Positions 48,696 to 57,171 of a stretch of 59,191 bases of DNA are shown piece by piece. Source of the stretch: FEN-987 sp964598845 (lineage in GTDB: Archaea; Thermoproteota; Bathyarchaeia; 40CM-2-53-6). The first letter of the stretch is position 1. Every line of letters starts with the position of its first letter. Position numbers and translations under genes: made by a program. The notes beneath the pieces are model-generated. The model ran no database searches. It worked only from the letters and a program-made list of their open reading frames with translations, and was not told where the DNA came from. The DNA is taken from assembly GCA_964598845.1 (NCBI GenBank), contig CAZRDM010000013.1:1-59191 (forward strand). Direction: 5' to 3'.

Positions 48696-49054
48696 GGTCT
48701 TACAGGAGATCGAACGAGACCTCGCTACGGAACTGATCGCTGCTTGGCGTAGCCGTAGCCAAGACGAATTCGTTGAAAGCCTTGACCTTCTCGGCCGTCT
48801 TGCAACAGTCACCGAGAGAATCTGCGGTCACCAAGGCTAGGGGTCGCTCAATAGTCGATACACTGGCTACCCAACTCGATCAAAGCAGGAACACCGCAAA
48901 ATACAAGTTTTTCATCGACATCACAAAGCTCTTTCTTAGGCTGCTTCTTTCTGAGGAGCCTAACGACTCTGATAGCAACGGGGAGAGTGCAATCAGTTTC
49001 CGGTTAGTCTTCAAGATCTCTAATAGTGGAAGCCTTCCAACTCGTTTTGAGTGA
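48664..49054 (+). pseudogene. Frameshifted unknown gene after the antitoxin-like peptide
   Basis: A TTG at 48664 opens a frame with ELCRVLQEIERDLATELIAA, which stops at 48838-48840. It then continues in frame 2 as IVDTLATQLDQSRNTAKYKF and LRLLLSEEPNDSDSNG to a stop near 49054. Joined, this would be about 130 residues, mostly helical. I do not recognise it. The break may be a sequencing error or real decay. Confidence 0.3.
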
Positions 49055-49056
49055 GA

Positions 49057-49551
49057 CTATAAGTGATCAGGCCTTGTAGCAAGGAGTTCAATGAATCTTT
49101 CAGGTTCCTTTGGGCTGACGAGATATTTTCGACCTTTGTTATCCTTGATTAGAACCAGTGTATGCCTGTTCGTGGCGTACATCCTAGTTCTGCCAAGTCC
49201 CTTGAAAATGAAAAACCCAAAATACCCATACATACCGCCGCTACCGAACAGTCTCAATCCCCACCAAGTCCACTTCCACTGTCTCGGTTGCTCTGACACA
49301 TTGATTTCCAAGTCGCCAATAACACGCCTAATGATAGCGACGTCCCGTTCAACCGCGTATCCTCGGGGTGCCCATAGGTAAGGCAGAATCAGAACAGAGC
49401 CAAACAGGACGGTGAAACTCAGCCTCAGAAACGGACTATTCAAGACGAGAACGAAAATGATTGTCAGCGTAACTATCAGGGCGCAGACGCTGACTGTGAC
49501 CCCCTTAACTAAGCCATCCCAAGAGGCTGAGAACTCGTTGCTCTGAGTCAT
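49057..49551 (-). CDS. Membrane protein with a bPH6-type domain
   Basis: A 164-residue protein with two hydrophobic segments (about residues 18-37 and 41-58). A soluble beta-rich domain follows with YAVERDVAIIRRVIGDLEIN and GYFGFFIFKGLGRTRMYATN, then TLVLIKDNKGRKYLVSPKEP. This pattern of a two-helix anchor and a bacterial PH-like domain recurs in small membrane proteins of unknown function. The C-terminal section carries many positive residues. Convergent with the frameshifted gene at 48664. Confidence 0.65.
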   Translation of the reverse strand: MTQSNEFSASWDGLVKGVTVSVCALIVTLTIIFVLVLNSPFLRLSFTVLFGSVLILPYLWAPRGYAVERDVAIIRRVIGDLEINVSEQPRQWKWTWWGLRLFGSGGMYGYFGFFIFKGLGRTRMYATNRHTLVLIKDNKGRKYLVSPKEPERFIELLATRPDHL

Positions 49552-49771
49552 TTATGGTATGTTCCGTGATGGAGCAATCTAAAGTTATTTCATCGTCAGC
49601 GCATCCGCGCGCTCAACGCTGTTCGATACTCATGTAACGTATTCATTGTTGAGGTATGTGCCATCTCCAATGCGAGCGACGGAATTTGAACTCTCCATTT
49701 TCGTGCGTGTAAGAAGTGGCTTGATCTTCACTCCTACCTCTTCGGACAGTCTTCCTTGTTGTCCTTCGGGG

Positions 49772-50335
49772 CTACTTGGTGTCTACAGGACGCGTTCGCT
49801 GAGCGGACCAGAACCAAACTAGCAAGAGGAATGGCGTGACCAAAGCAAAGACCGAAACCGCTGATTCAAACAAGGTTGAAACGGCAAGTATCCTAACAAT
49901 CAAGAGTAATGACAGTGTAACCCCGACCAACGAGCTGGCAAGGAAGTACGGCTTTCCCACGCCAAAGGGCTTATCGGCGAGCCCTCTCCGGTTTTCGTCC
50001 AAAATTAGGCTAAGACCTGTTCCGATCATCAGAAAGGCAGACGACGGTAAGAATGAGAACATCGTTACGGCGTTTGTTGCGAGCCAAAGGCCCCAGTGAT
50101 AATGCTCGAAGGCGTCCGGAGTAGCAAGGACCTCGCGAAAATACAGCTTTGCATATCCGAAAGCTAGAGGTCTATCCGGCGCGAATTGGACTGTTTCAAT
50201 GATTCTAGCGGGCTCCACTAAGGCCTCTCCATGAGTCAAGTCATACCAAACATCAAAAATCTCCCCTAGCATGACGCCCAACACGAAGTATACTGAGCCT
50301 ATGAGGACAAACGATTCAGACGTTAGCGTCGTCAC
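49772..50335 (-). CDS. Membrane protein, unknown
   Basis: A 187-residue protein with five hydrophobic segments at about residues 8-26, 78-96, 98-112, 125-148 and 155-175. Between the first and second a polar region (TVQFAPDRPLAFGYAKLYF) carries acidic and aromatic residues. Histidines near residues 35 and 79-80 could bind a cofactor. I do not recognise the family. It lies downstream of a set of membrane genes on the same strand, with about 260 bp between, so it may be a separate unit. Confidence 0.6.
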   Translation of the reverse strand: MTTLTSESFVLIGSVYFVLGVMLGEIFDVWYDLTHGEALVEPARIIETVQFAPDRPLAFGYAKLYFREVLATPDAFEHYHWGLWLATNAVTMFSFLPSSAFLMIGTGLSLILDENRRGLADKPFGVGKPYFLASSLVGVTLSLLLIVRILAVSTLFESAVSVFALVTPFLLLVWFWSAQRTRPVDTK

Positions 50336-50595
50336 CTAGAGACCCCGACATAGATCAGGCTGAGTCCTCTCAGCGCCAAAAACCTAGTGACTCATCGGAG
50401 CGTTCCGCGGCTTAGATTGTAGGCTTTCAGGCATGCTAAGTTTGTGCAGTTGCGCTCTAAAGGCGGGGAGTTCGGAACCCAGTTGATGGCGGATCCGCGG
50501 GGACTCGTAATATTCTCATCGTCAGAAGTAGTTTGCGAGTCCTCGGATCTTCTGGGTCCTCATGATGAGAAGGGAATGCTTGAAGAACTCCTAGT

Positions 50596-50706
50596 TTAGG
50601 ATTCTTCTGAATCCGAACCAAGATCGGATGTGTCGCTTGCGTCTATGATTGCTGTAGTCACTCCGCCTAGCAGCAAAGCAACGATGAATCCGATCGTAAA
50701 GCTTAC
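50596..50706 (-). CDS. Small one-segment membrane peptide, or -1-frame extension of the upstream gene
   Basis: On the minus strand the frame from GTA at 50706 reads VSFTIGFIVALLLGGVTTAI, then a short acidic tail (IDASDTSDLGSDSEES) and TAA at 50596-50598. There is no ATG, GTG or TTG at its start. The GTA overlaps the stop of the gene at 50703 (GTAA), so either a noncanonical start, a -1 frameshift from the upstream gene, or a sequencing error joins it on. It has one clear hydrophobic segment, which suits a small membrane subunit. Confidence 0.3.
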   Translation of the reverse strand, partial: VSFTIGFIVALLLGGVTTAIIDASDTSDLGSDSEES

Positions 50707-51053
50707 CTTCCCAGCACAAAGTGGACGAAAGGTGTATAGACGAGCAGAGTAGCGAATGCCATCCCGACAACAAAAACTACGACTGGCGGGGCCAATTTCA
50801 CGTCGCGCTTATGCAATAGCACTTGAAGGATCGCCCAACTTCCAAGCCAGGCCAGAAGAAGGAAGGTCTCCTTTCCGCTGTAGGGGCCAATTCCCTGTGC
50901 ATTCGGAATCCACAGTTTTCCAACCGAGTGAACCCAGCTGTTGAAATCGGAAGAGGCTTGAGTTGCTGTATGAACAATCCCCATCACCAGTAGGCCTATC
51001 ATGGCAGATAGGAAGGCAGCGACTGCTGCTCCATTTGGTTTCCTTTCCGACAT
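50703..51053 (-). CDS. Membrane protein, unknown, middle gene of a three-part set
   Basis: A 116-residue protein with three hydrophobic segments (about residues 10-30, 64-82 and 90-110). The first is followed by MGIVHTATQASSDFNSWVHS, with two His that could contact a heme or metal. It is not recognised. The gene lies 3 bp after the stop of the 51057 gene on the minus strand, so the two are co-transcribed. Its end overlaps a coding-like -1 frame. Confidence 0.6.
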   Translation of the reverse strand: MSERKPNGAAVAAFLSAMIGLLVMGIVHTATQASSDFNSWVHSVGKLWIPNAQGIGPYSGKETFLLLAWLGSWAILQVLLHKRDVKLAPPVVVFVVGMAFATLLVYTPFVHFVLGR

Positions 51054-51056
51054 TGT

Positions 51057-51710
51057 TTACACGCTCCTCAGTTTGGTTATCCCCGCACCGAGCAGATATG
51101 CAATGATCATACCAGCCCATGCGACCGCAATCACGACTCCGACCCAAGTGCGTAAGGGCTTGTTCTCTATTAGTTGGTCGCCGTAACGCCATATCACGTA
51201 TGTCGTGGCAACCGCGAGAGGCAATGGAAAGAGCGCAATGAATTCCTTGAACTCGAAGAATATTTCGTGAATTTCAGGGTTGTTCTTGAGGAAGAATGCC
51301 CTTGGGCCTTCAGAGGCTCTGTATGCGATGTAGATCCAATTCCCAAAGACAATCGTGGCGGTTGCGATGAACGTGGAGATCGCTGACAAGGTCTTCAGAT
51401 CGCTGAAAGCTTTGATCTTACCTGTGAAGAGACGCCATCCAAGGTAGGACGCTATCGTGCCCACCAAGACACCCAATGTAGCGAAGAGGCCATGCGCTGC
51501 GCTGACGACTGCAAGTGTGCCATCTTTGAAGAACACATTAACGGGTGCCGTCAATAGAGCAATGAGCAGGAGGAATAGGCTGACGGCAGCCCAAGTCACC
51601 GTCGTCACGAAGGGTGACGGGTCCACGCTTGTCTTATCGGCCGTACTGCTTTTTGCGAGTTTTTCATCCATCTCCGCGAACCTTCTCAAGCGCAGGAAAA
51701 CATTTACCAT
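51057..51710 (-). CDS. Membrane protein with six segments, unknown
   Basis: A 217-residue protein. Hydrophobic segments lie at about residues 32-55, 68-90, 110-132, 163-182 and 192-212. The loop NNPEIHEIFFEFKEF near 142-157 and the AAHGLFATL segment near 71 carry the only His residues, which could bind a b-type heme, though no clear pairing pattern is visible. A charged N-terminus precedes (MDEKLAKSSTADKTS). It heads a minus-strand unit of two or three membrane proteins. No enzyme is linked. Confidence 0.65.
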   Translation of the reverse strand: MVNVFLRLRRFAEMDEKLAKSSTADKTSVDPSPFVTTVTWAAVSLFLLLIALLTAPVNVFFKDGTLAVVSAAHGLFATLGVLVGTIASYLGWRLFTGKIKAFSDLKTLSAISTFIATATIVFGNWIYIAYRASEGPRAFFLKNNPEIHEIFFEFKEFIALFPLPLAVATTYVIWRYGDQLIENKPLRTWVGVVIAVAWAGMIIAYLLGAGITKLRSV

Positions 51711-52557
51711 GATAACACTTGGGTCTGTACTGTATTGAGAACGCGCATTCTATATAGAAATTCCGCAGGCGTGGGAACGCTGCCAGCCCGCACAATAAAC
51801 CCAACAATTATCAATGTGATCCTCAACGGCGTTCGTAGAACCTCCAAACAGTTGTCATTATGCGAGATTTTCGGCACAGGTCAACCTACTCGCTGCATTC
51901 TCTGGCCTGCTCTGTACATCACAAATCTCTTCGGTTTGCGATTTTGTCTTCTTTGTTTGAGTCCTCCTCTGCACTCTGACACTCATTTTCGGAACCATAC
52001 TTTCCAGACAGGATTTCGTCTCTGAAGAAGCGGGGCTATAATGATCGAGTGTGCCAAAATATGCGGACACCCTAGCTTCCTAGTGCGCCAAAACGCGCAT
52101 ACAGCCCCCCACCCACCTCTCACAATAAATGAGAAATTGGAAGATAGTAGGGGCACGAAGGTTTCCCAACAGCTTAATGAAGAAATCGTGCGGCCACCGA
52201 GAAGCATCATTCAATGGTGGTTCCCACGCTCCAGCTAGGTCACAAATATCAGACGCGCAGAATTCGTCGTGGAAGTATTTCCACTTCCCGTAAGGCTACG
52301 GGGGAGAAGAGTTGGACTCAGGTCGCTGTTTTCTCGTACAGTCATTCCGCCCACGAACCGTTTTCATCGCCAATCTACCAGTAACCTGAGAAGGAGCTTA
52401 TTGCTACGCAGAGTCAACACGGCAAGTGTTGAGCTCGTAGGATCAAGAGCTGGGGTCTGCCCGATCAGTGCTTACCGGTATTCAATCTCAGGGTCATCAC
52501 ATATATGCACGTGATTCCCAAGGAAGCGAGAATAGTCAGCTCGAAAGGTGAAACGAG
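51711..52557. other. Non-coding stretch before acs
   Basis: About 850 bp between divergent units. Two open frames (51735-52025 and 52041-52238, plus strand) have atypical composition and no ribosome-binding sites, so I do not call them. The acs start at 52558 is preceded by GAAAGGTGAAACGAG, a plausible ribosome-binding site. No tRNA, repeat or strong hairpin was found. Confidence 0.5.
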
Positions 52558-54609
52558 ATGGCGAAGGAAGCGGTGGAGGTCTACAAGGAATTTGAAACCT
52601 ACATAATTCCACCCAGCTGGAAAGACAGAGCATGGAGTACGAATGACTTCAAGAAATGGTATGAAAGCACTGTGAAGGATCGGAAGGCGGTGGAAGACTG
52701 GTGGGAAAAATGGGCGAACAAGCTTTTCTGGTTTAGAAAATGGAGTAGGGTTTTGGATGACAGCCATCCCCCATTTTACAGCTGGTTCGTTGGTGGAGAA
52801 ACGAACTTGGCCTATCTCGCTACAGATTGGCAGGTTGAGTCTGGCAGAAAAAATAAGCTGGCTTTGATTTGGGAGGGAGAGCCGTGGGACGAGACAATGC
52901 AGCAACCAAAGGAAGTCAGGAAGTTTACGTACTACGACCTACTCAGAGAATCAGACTCAATCGGCTTTGCCTTAAGAACAAGGCTGAACGTCAAGAGAGG
53001 AGAGATTTTAACATTCTATTTGCCCATGATTCCGGAACTCCCACTTTACATGCTTGCGGTTCAGAGGTTGGGAGCACGACACAGCGCGGTCTACAGCGGA
53101 TTTAGCGCGGATGCCCTAGCTACCAGAGCTCTAGACGCAGGTTCAAGAATCATCATTACGGCGGATGGGTTCTACAGGAGAGGGAGGATTGTAAACCTCA
53201 AACCCATTGTCGATGAAGCGGTAAAAATATGCGCACAGAATGGGCTCAAGATTGAGAAAGTTGTGACAGTCAAGAGAGTGGGACACGATGTACCCTGGGA
53301 TGAGAAGAGAGACATTTGGCATCATGAGTTGACCAGTGATATATCGAAGAATGTCCATGTCTCCGCAGAGAGATGTGGCTCAGAAGACTTCTCATACATT
53401 CTCTATACTTCGGGTACAACAGCTGCTCCTAAGGGAGCGCAACTCTCTGTAGGAGGTTACGCTGTCGCTCTATATGCTACTATGAACCTCATATTTGATG
53501 TGCATGACGATGATGTCTATTGGTGCACAGCCGACATAGGATGGGTTACGGGGCACTCGTACATCGTTTACGGGCCGCTCATGACTGGTGTCACATCAAT
53601 CATGTACGAAGGTGCTCCAGATCATCCGAGACCGGATAGATGGTGGAGTATACTCCACAGATATGGAGTGACAGTATTCTATACCACGCCAACCGCTCTT
53701 AGAATGCTGATGAAATTCCCTGAAGAGTATGTCCGAAGATACGATTTGTCCACAATAAGAATTGCTCATTCTGTCGGCGAGCCTATCAATCCGGAAGCGT
53801 TCAAATGGTATTTCAAGAATGTCGGTAGAGAAGACATCGTAGCGTCTAGCACTTGGTGGATGACCGAGACAGGACAAATGCTGACAGGTCACTATCCTGG
53901 ACTCGGGAAGATATTCCCGCTTAAGCCCGGAACAAACGGCTATCCGTTACCCGGAGTCACCATGGAAGTCCTCGATGATGATGGGAATACTTGTCCACCC
54001 GGAGTAAGGGGATACTTGGCAATAACATCCCCATGGCCAGGAATGCTTATGACGTTATACAAGAATCCAGAAAGATACATCGAAGTCTATTGGTCAAGGT
54101 TCAAAGGTAAGATGTATTTCTATACCGGGGATTTTGCCAATAGAGACCAGGATGGATACATATGGGTTCTGGGAAGGGCTGATGACGTCCTCAAGGTTGC
54201 TGGTCACAGAATTGGAACGGCTGAAATTGAGTCGGCAATGATCAAGCATCCGGCTGTGGCTGAGTCGGCGTGTGTTGGTAGGGACGACCCCATAAAGGGA
54301 CAGACACCGTTTGTCTTTGCAGTTCTCAAGCAAGGGGTCTCACCAGATCCGAAGCTCGCGAACGAGCTGAAAATGCATTTGAGGAGCACGATTGGGCCTC
54401 TCGTGGCATCCGACGCGACAATAGCTTTTGTTGACTCAGTTCCCAAGACAAGAAGTGGCAAGATCATGAGAAGATTGCTGAAAGCGATTATTGGAGGGGC
54501 AACCGTCGGAGACGTCACAACGCTCGAAGACGGAGTGGCTGTCGAGGAAGCAAAGAAAGCTTATGAGGGTGTGAGAGCGGCTCTTGAGCGCAAGGAAGAG
54601 CCGGCTTAG
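52558..54609 (+). CDS. acs: Acetyl-CoA synthetase (AMP-forming)
   Basis: A 683-residue adenylate-forming enzyme that makes acetyl-CoA from acetate, ATP and CoA. The ATP loop is YTSGTTAAPKGAQ (near residue 285), slightly changed from the usual SGTTGKPKG. STWWMTETGQM (near 428) is the acetate/propionate CoA-ligase motif, GRADDVLKVAGHRIGT (near 542) is the hinge region, and KTRSGKIMRRLL (near 635) holds the Lys often regulated by acetylation. Two coding genes surround it only at a distance, except the RAM-like protein downstream. Confidence 0.93.
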   Translation: MAKEAVEVYKEFETYIIPPSWKDRAWSTNDFKKWYESTVKDRKAVEDWWEKWANKLFWFRKWSRVLDDSHPPFYSWFVGGETNLAYLATDWQVESGRKNKLALIWEGEPWDETMQQPKEVRKFTYYDLLRESDSIGFALRTRLNVKRGEILTFYLPMIPELPLYMLAVQRLGARHSAVYSGFSADALATRALDAGSRIIITADGFYRRGRIVNLKPIVDEAVKICAQNGLKIEKVVTVKRVGHDVPWDEKRDIWHHELTSDISKNVHVSAERCGSEDFSYILYTSGTTAAPKGAQLSVGGYAVALYATMNLIFDVHDDDVYWCTADIGWVTGHSYIVYGPLMTGVTSIMYEGAPDHPRPDRWWSILHRYGVTVFYTTPTALRMLMKFPEEYVRRYDLSTIRIAHSVGEPINPEAFKWYFKNVGREDIVASSTWWMTETGQMLTGHYPGLGKIFPLKPGTNGYPLPGVTMEVLDDDGNTCPPGVRGYLAITSPWPGMLMTLYKNPERYIEVYWSRFKGKMYFYTGDFANRDQDGYIWVLGRADDVLKVAGHRIGTAEIESAMIKHPAVAESACVGRDDPIKGQTPFVFAVLKQGVSPDPKLANELKMHLRSTIGPLVASDATIAFVDSVPKTRSGKIMRRLLKAIIGGATVGDVTTLEDGVAVEEAKKAYEGVRAALERKEEPA

Positions 54610-54866
54610 CCAAGAAAAGAGCAACATACGCAAAGATTGAGGAGACCCCTAGGACAATAGGACTTCAAAACTTGCCCGGGCCGTTTTTCACGTAGTCGCG
54701 GACGATTTGTGCTCATCAAGTGTGCGCGTAAGCTTAAGAACCCCGGGTTCGCCGCGGCAGATGTACGACAGGTCGACTACGCTCCGTCTCCCTTCTCACC
54801 TATAGTCAGCTTACGTGGAAACATTAATACAGCATAATTCGCTCTTTATACTCTCGGCAAAATTCT

Positions 54867-55538
54867 ATGATGATTATAGTCCGAATATTTCCGAAGGGGA
54901 AGCTGAACGAAAGCTGGGATAGGGCTCTCAGCAATTTGGAAAGGATATCGAACGAGCATTGCATCCCGCTCTATTTATCCCAGCAGGAGGAGAGGAACTT
55001 CATGAGCCTAATTTACGAAGTGAGGAATGTGGATCTCTTCGGTGACATCCTAGTAAAGAACATCCCATTAGTCCTGCAACCGGAGAAAACGAGAACTATT
55101 ACACTTCTCAAGCCGGTCTTTTTCCCTGTTCCCAAGGACAGACCGACGAATCTTGAAAGATACCAAGTCGCCGTAAGAGTAACGTCGGGTGAACTGGAAA
55201 ACGTCTTCAACCGCATACTTCATCTGGATTATCCAAGGGATGTGTTTCCGACGTATGCAGCGTACTCTTTCGGTGAAGACGATATACTCACGTCTGTGCT
55301 TTCTGTAGGCAGGGATAGCATCAAGGAGTTTGCTAGGGAAGACCTGGAGCCACAGAAAGGAGTAGTCAACGTTGAGGTCGCCCACATAAATATGTCCAAG
55401 AGACTTGCACCCACCGAAATGTGGAAAGAATACAGAGAGAGCAGGTACATTCTAAAACCCAAAGAGAAATATGAACAATACGACTTCATAGAATTAGCTG
55501 CCCTGAGTGGAGCATTTGTGCGAGAACTCGAAGAGTGA
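54867..55538 (+). CDS. Double RAM-like (Lrp/AsnC ligand-binding) protein, no HTH
   Basis: A 223-residue protein. Residues 1-100 and 105-195 each look like a beta-alpha-beta-beta-alpha-beta RAM domain. The first contains RIFPKGKLNESWDRALSNLE and LSQQEERNFMSLIYEVRNVD. The second contains VAVRVTSGELENVFNRILHL and ILTSVLSVGRDSIKEFARED, then VNVEVAHINMSKRLAP. There is no helix-turn-helix, so it is not itself a DNA binder; it may sense an amino acid or acyl-CoA and partner with a regulator. TTTATA at 54845-54850 is close to the ATG, so the message may be leaderless from the ATG at 54870. Family assignment is tentative. Confidence 0.5.
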   Translation: MMIIVRIFPKGKLNESWDRALSNLERISNEHCIPLYLSQQEERNFMSLIYEVRNVDLFGDILVKNIPLVLQPEKTRTITLLKPVFFPVPKDRPTNLERYQVAVRVTSGELENVFNRILHLDYPRDVFPTYAAYSFGEDDILTSVLSVGRDSIKEFAREDLEPQKGVVNVEVAHINMSKRLAPTEMWKEYRESRYILKPKEKYEQYDFIELAALSGAFVRELEE

Positions 55539-56094
55539 CTTTTAGCTTCCTCAAGCTCAAATCGAGTCGCAATGTCTCACAGCGAGAACGTGGCAGAAGC
55601 CATCCTATATTCAGCAACGCCATTTGAGAAATCAATGTCGAGGGCCATCCATCACAGCTTGGAGAGTTCATAATCCCCCTAGTGAGCCAGCATCCGAGAC
55701 TTGCTGGCCTCGACAGCATCCGTCCTCGAACCAGTCTGGATTCAAGTTCTCGAATCAAGCTGATGGCGACAGGCGATGGCTCAATTCCTTCAATTCTTGC
55801 CTGTTGTCAGCCCTCAGCTCTCTACTTGGACCCCTGCTGTTGGTACAGATTGACTAAGCCTCGCTTGTAGTTCAACACATGCAGGGAAATCTCTTGGCGA
55901 AGATTGTTGATGCTATTTCGCGGGGGAATAGCGGCGTTCCTCCTGTACCACCTGCGGAATTCAAGGTTCCAGATCGACAAGTAAGAAGCTGTGAGCCCAT
56001 GGACTTCCATGGGGCGCTCCTGGTGATAGCCAGAACATGCGGGTCGGGTGTGATCTTCAGCACGCCCTCGTAGGAAGAAAGGATTAAGGCAACT
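55539..56094. other. Mostly non-coding stretch with a coding-like minus-strand fragment
   Basis: About 560 bp. On the minus strand, 55822-56109 has a frame containing HGLTASYLSIWNLEFRRWYR. It is reminiscent of the C-terminus of asparagine synthetase-type proteins (compare IWRVLNLEMWYREFF in the gene at 57172), so it may be a leftover of a related gene. It has no clear start or synthetase domain. Nothing else was seen. Confidence 0.4.
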
Positions 56095-56112
56095 TTGCAT
56101 GGCTCTCATGAC

Positions 56113-57111
56113 ATGAAAAGTGGCTCTTCTCAGGCAGAGGCAACCGTCATAGTGACAGGCAGGAACGTGCAGAATACGCTACGAGCATGCCTCTCATCCA
56201 TCCTAAGGCTGAAATTCTCGGGCCGTCTCCATGTCATCTATGTAGACGGGGGATCGACAGATCACTCCGTCCAGATTGCAGGTACCTTTGGCAACGTAGA
56301 GATCTTGGCCGAGCAAGCTGGTAGACCAGCTGGAGGACGTAACGCCGGACTTGGAAAAGCCCGAGGAGAGGTATGCGCGTTCACAGACGCAGACTGCCGC
56401 GTTTCTTCACAGTGGCTTGAAAGAGCATGTGCAAGGCTACAAGATCCCCGGATAGGAGGAGTTGGCGGCCCTCTTCTTCCAATCGCTCTGAACAGCCTCG
56501 AAAGCAAACTCGTGTATTTTGCCTACTCATCTCCACTGGGTTCAGGCGGCTCGATTCAGGCAGCGGTCTATGAGAATATCAGAGATGCCCGATCTCTTTC
56601 GTTGGGCAACGCGGTGTTCAGGCGCGATCTGCTCATGAGACTGGGCGGGTTTGACAAATCGCTCCGTTTCTGTGAGGATTATGATCTCAGTGCGCGAATA
56701 AGAGCGGCGGGACAGAGGACGGTGTATGATCCTGCATTGGTGGTTTTTCATGAATATGACAAGACAATACATTCGTTCATGAAAAGGATGTTCAGGTATG
56801 GTCGCGGCCGAAGTGATGCTATGAGGAAAAGGAAGACCACCGTTTTCTTGCCTTCAGTAATTGGAGTGCTTGGCGTCTGCTTCTTCCTAGTTCTACTCCT
56901 CTTGACCGCGACAGGTTGGGTGCCGGTAACTGTCCCGACAGGCACGCTGTTGTTCTACTTCACTTGCATAGCGATCCAATCACTCACCATTTCGCTACGG
57001 CGCAGAGACCCGATGCTTCTGCTTGTCGCTGTACCTTTGGCACTGGGCCATGCTTCCTATGCACTCGGCATGTTCGCGGGTCTGCTTTTCCCATATCGCT
57101 CTCGCCATTGA
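56113..57111 (+). CDS. Family 2 glycosyltransferase with C-terminal membrane segments
   Basis: A 332-residue enzyme from ATG at 56113 (56095 is also in frame). The GT2 fold shows EATVIVTGRNVQNTLRACLS at the start, VIYVDGGSTDHSVQIA near residue 40, CAFTDADCRVSSQWLERA near residue 88 (DxD-like) and LSLGNAVFRRDLLMRLGGFD near residue 160. Two or three hydrophobic segments follow at about residues 245-265, 275-295 and 303-325. It probably transfers a sugar at the membrane surface. It is convergent with the asparagine synthetase gene at 57172; such enzymes commonly co-occur in surface-glycan loci. Confidence 0.88.
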   Translation: MKSGSSQAEATVIVTGRNVQNTLRACLSSILRLKFSGRLHVIYVDGGSTDHSVQIAGTFGNVEILAEQAGRPAGGRNAGLGKARGEVCAFTDADCRVSSQWLERACARLQDPRIGGVGGPLLPIALNSLESKLVYFAYSSPLGSGGSIQAAVYENIRDARSLSLGNAVFRRDLLMRLGGFDKSLRFCEDYDLSARIRAAGQRTVYDPALVVFHEYDKTIHSFMKRMFRYGRGRSDAMRKRKTTVFLPSVIGVLGVCFFLVLLLLTATGWVPVTVPTGTLLFYFTCIAIQSLTISLRRRDPMLLLVAVPLALGHASYALGMFAGLLFPYRSRH

Positions 57112-57171
57112 ACGCATGCTTGTGAATCTGGTCTTGCCACGTGCGAACTTACACTCCCCCCGCAGAGGCGT

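Noticed and set aside
51735..52238. Two plus-strand frames in the gap before acs
   Set aside because: No ribosome-binding site, unusual composition and no recognisable motif.
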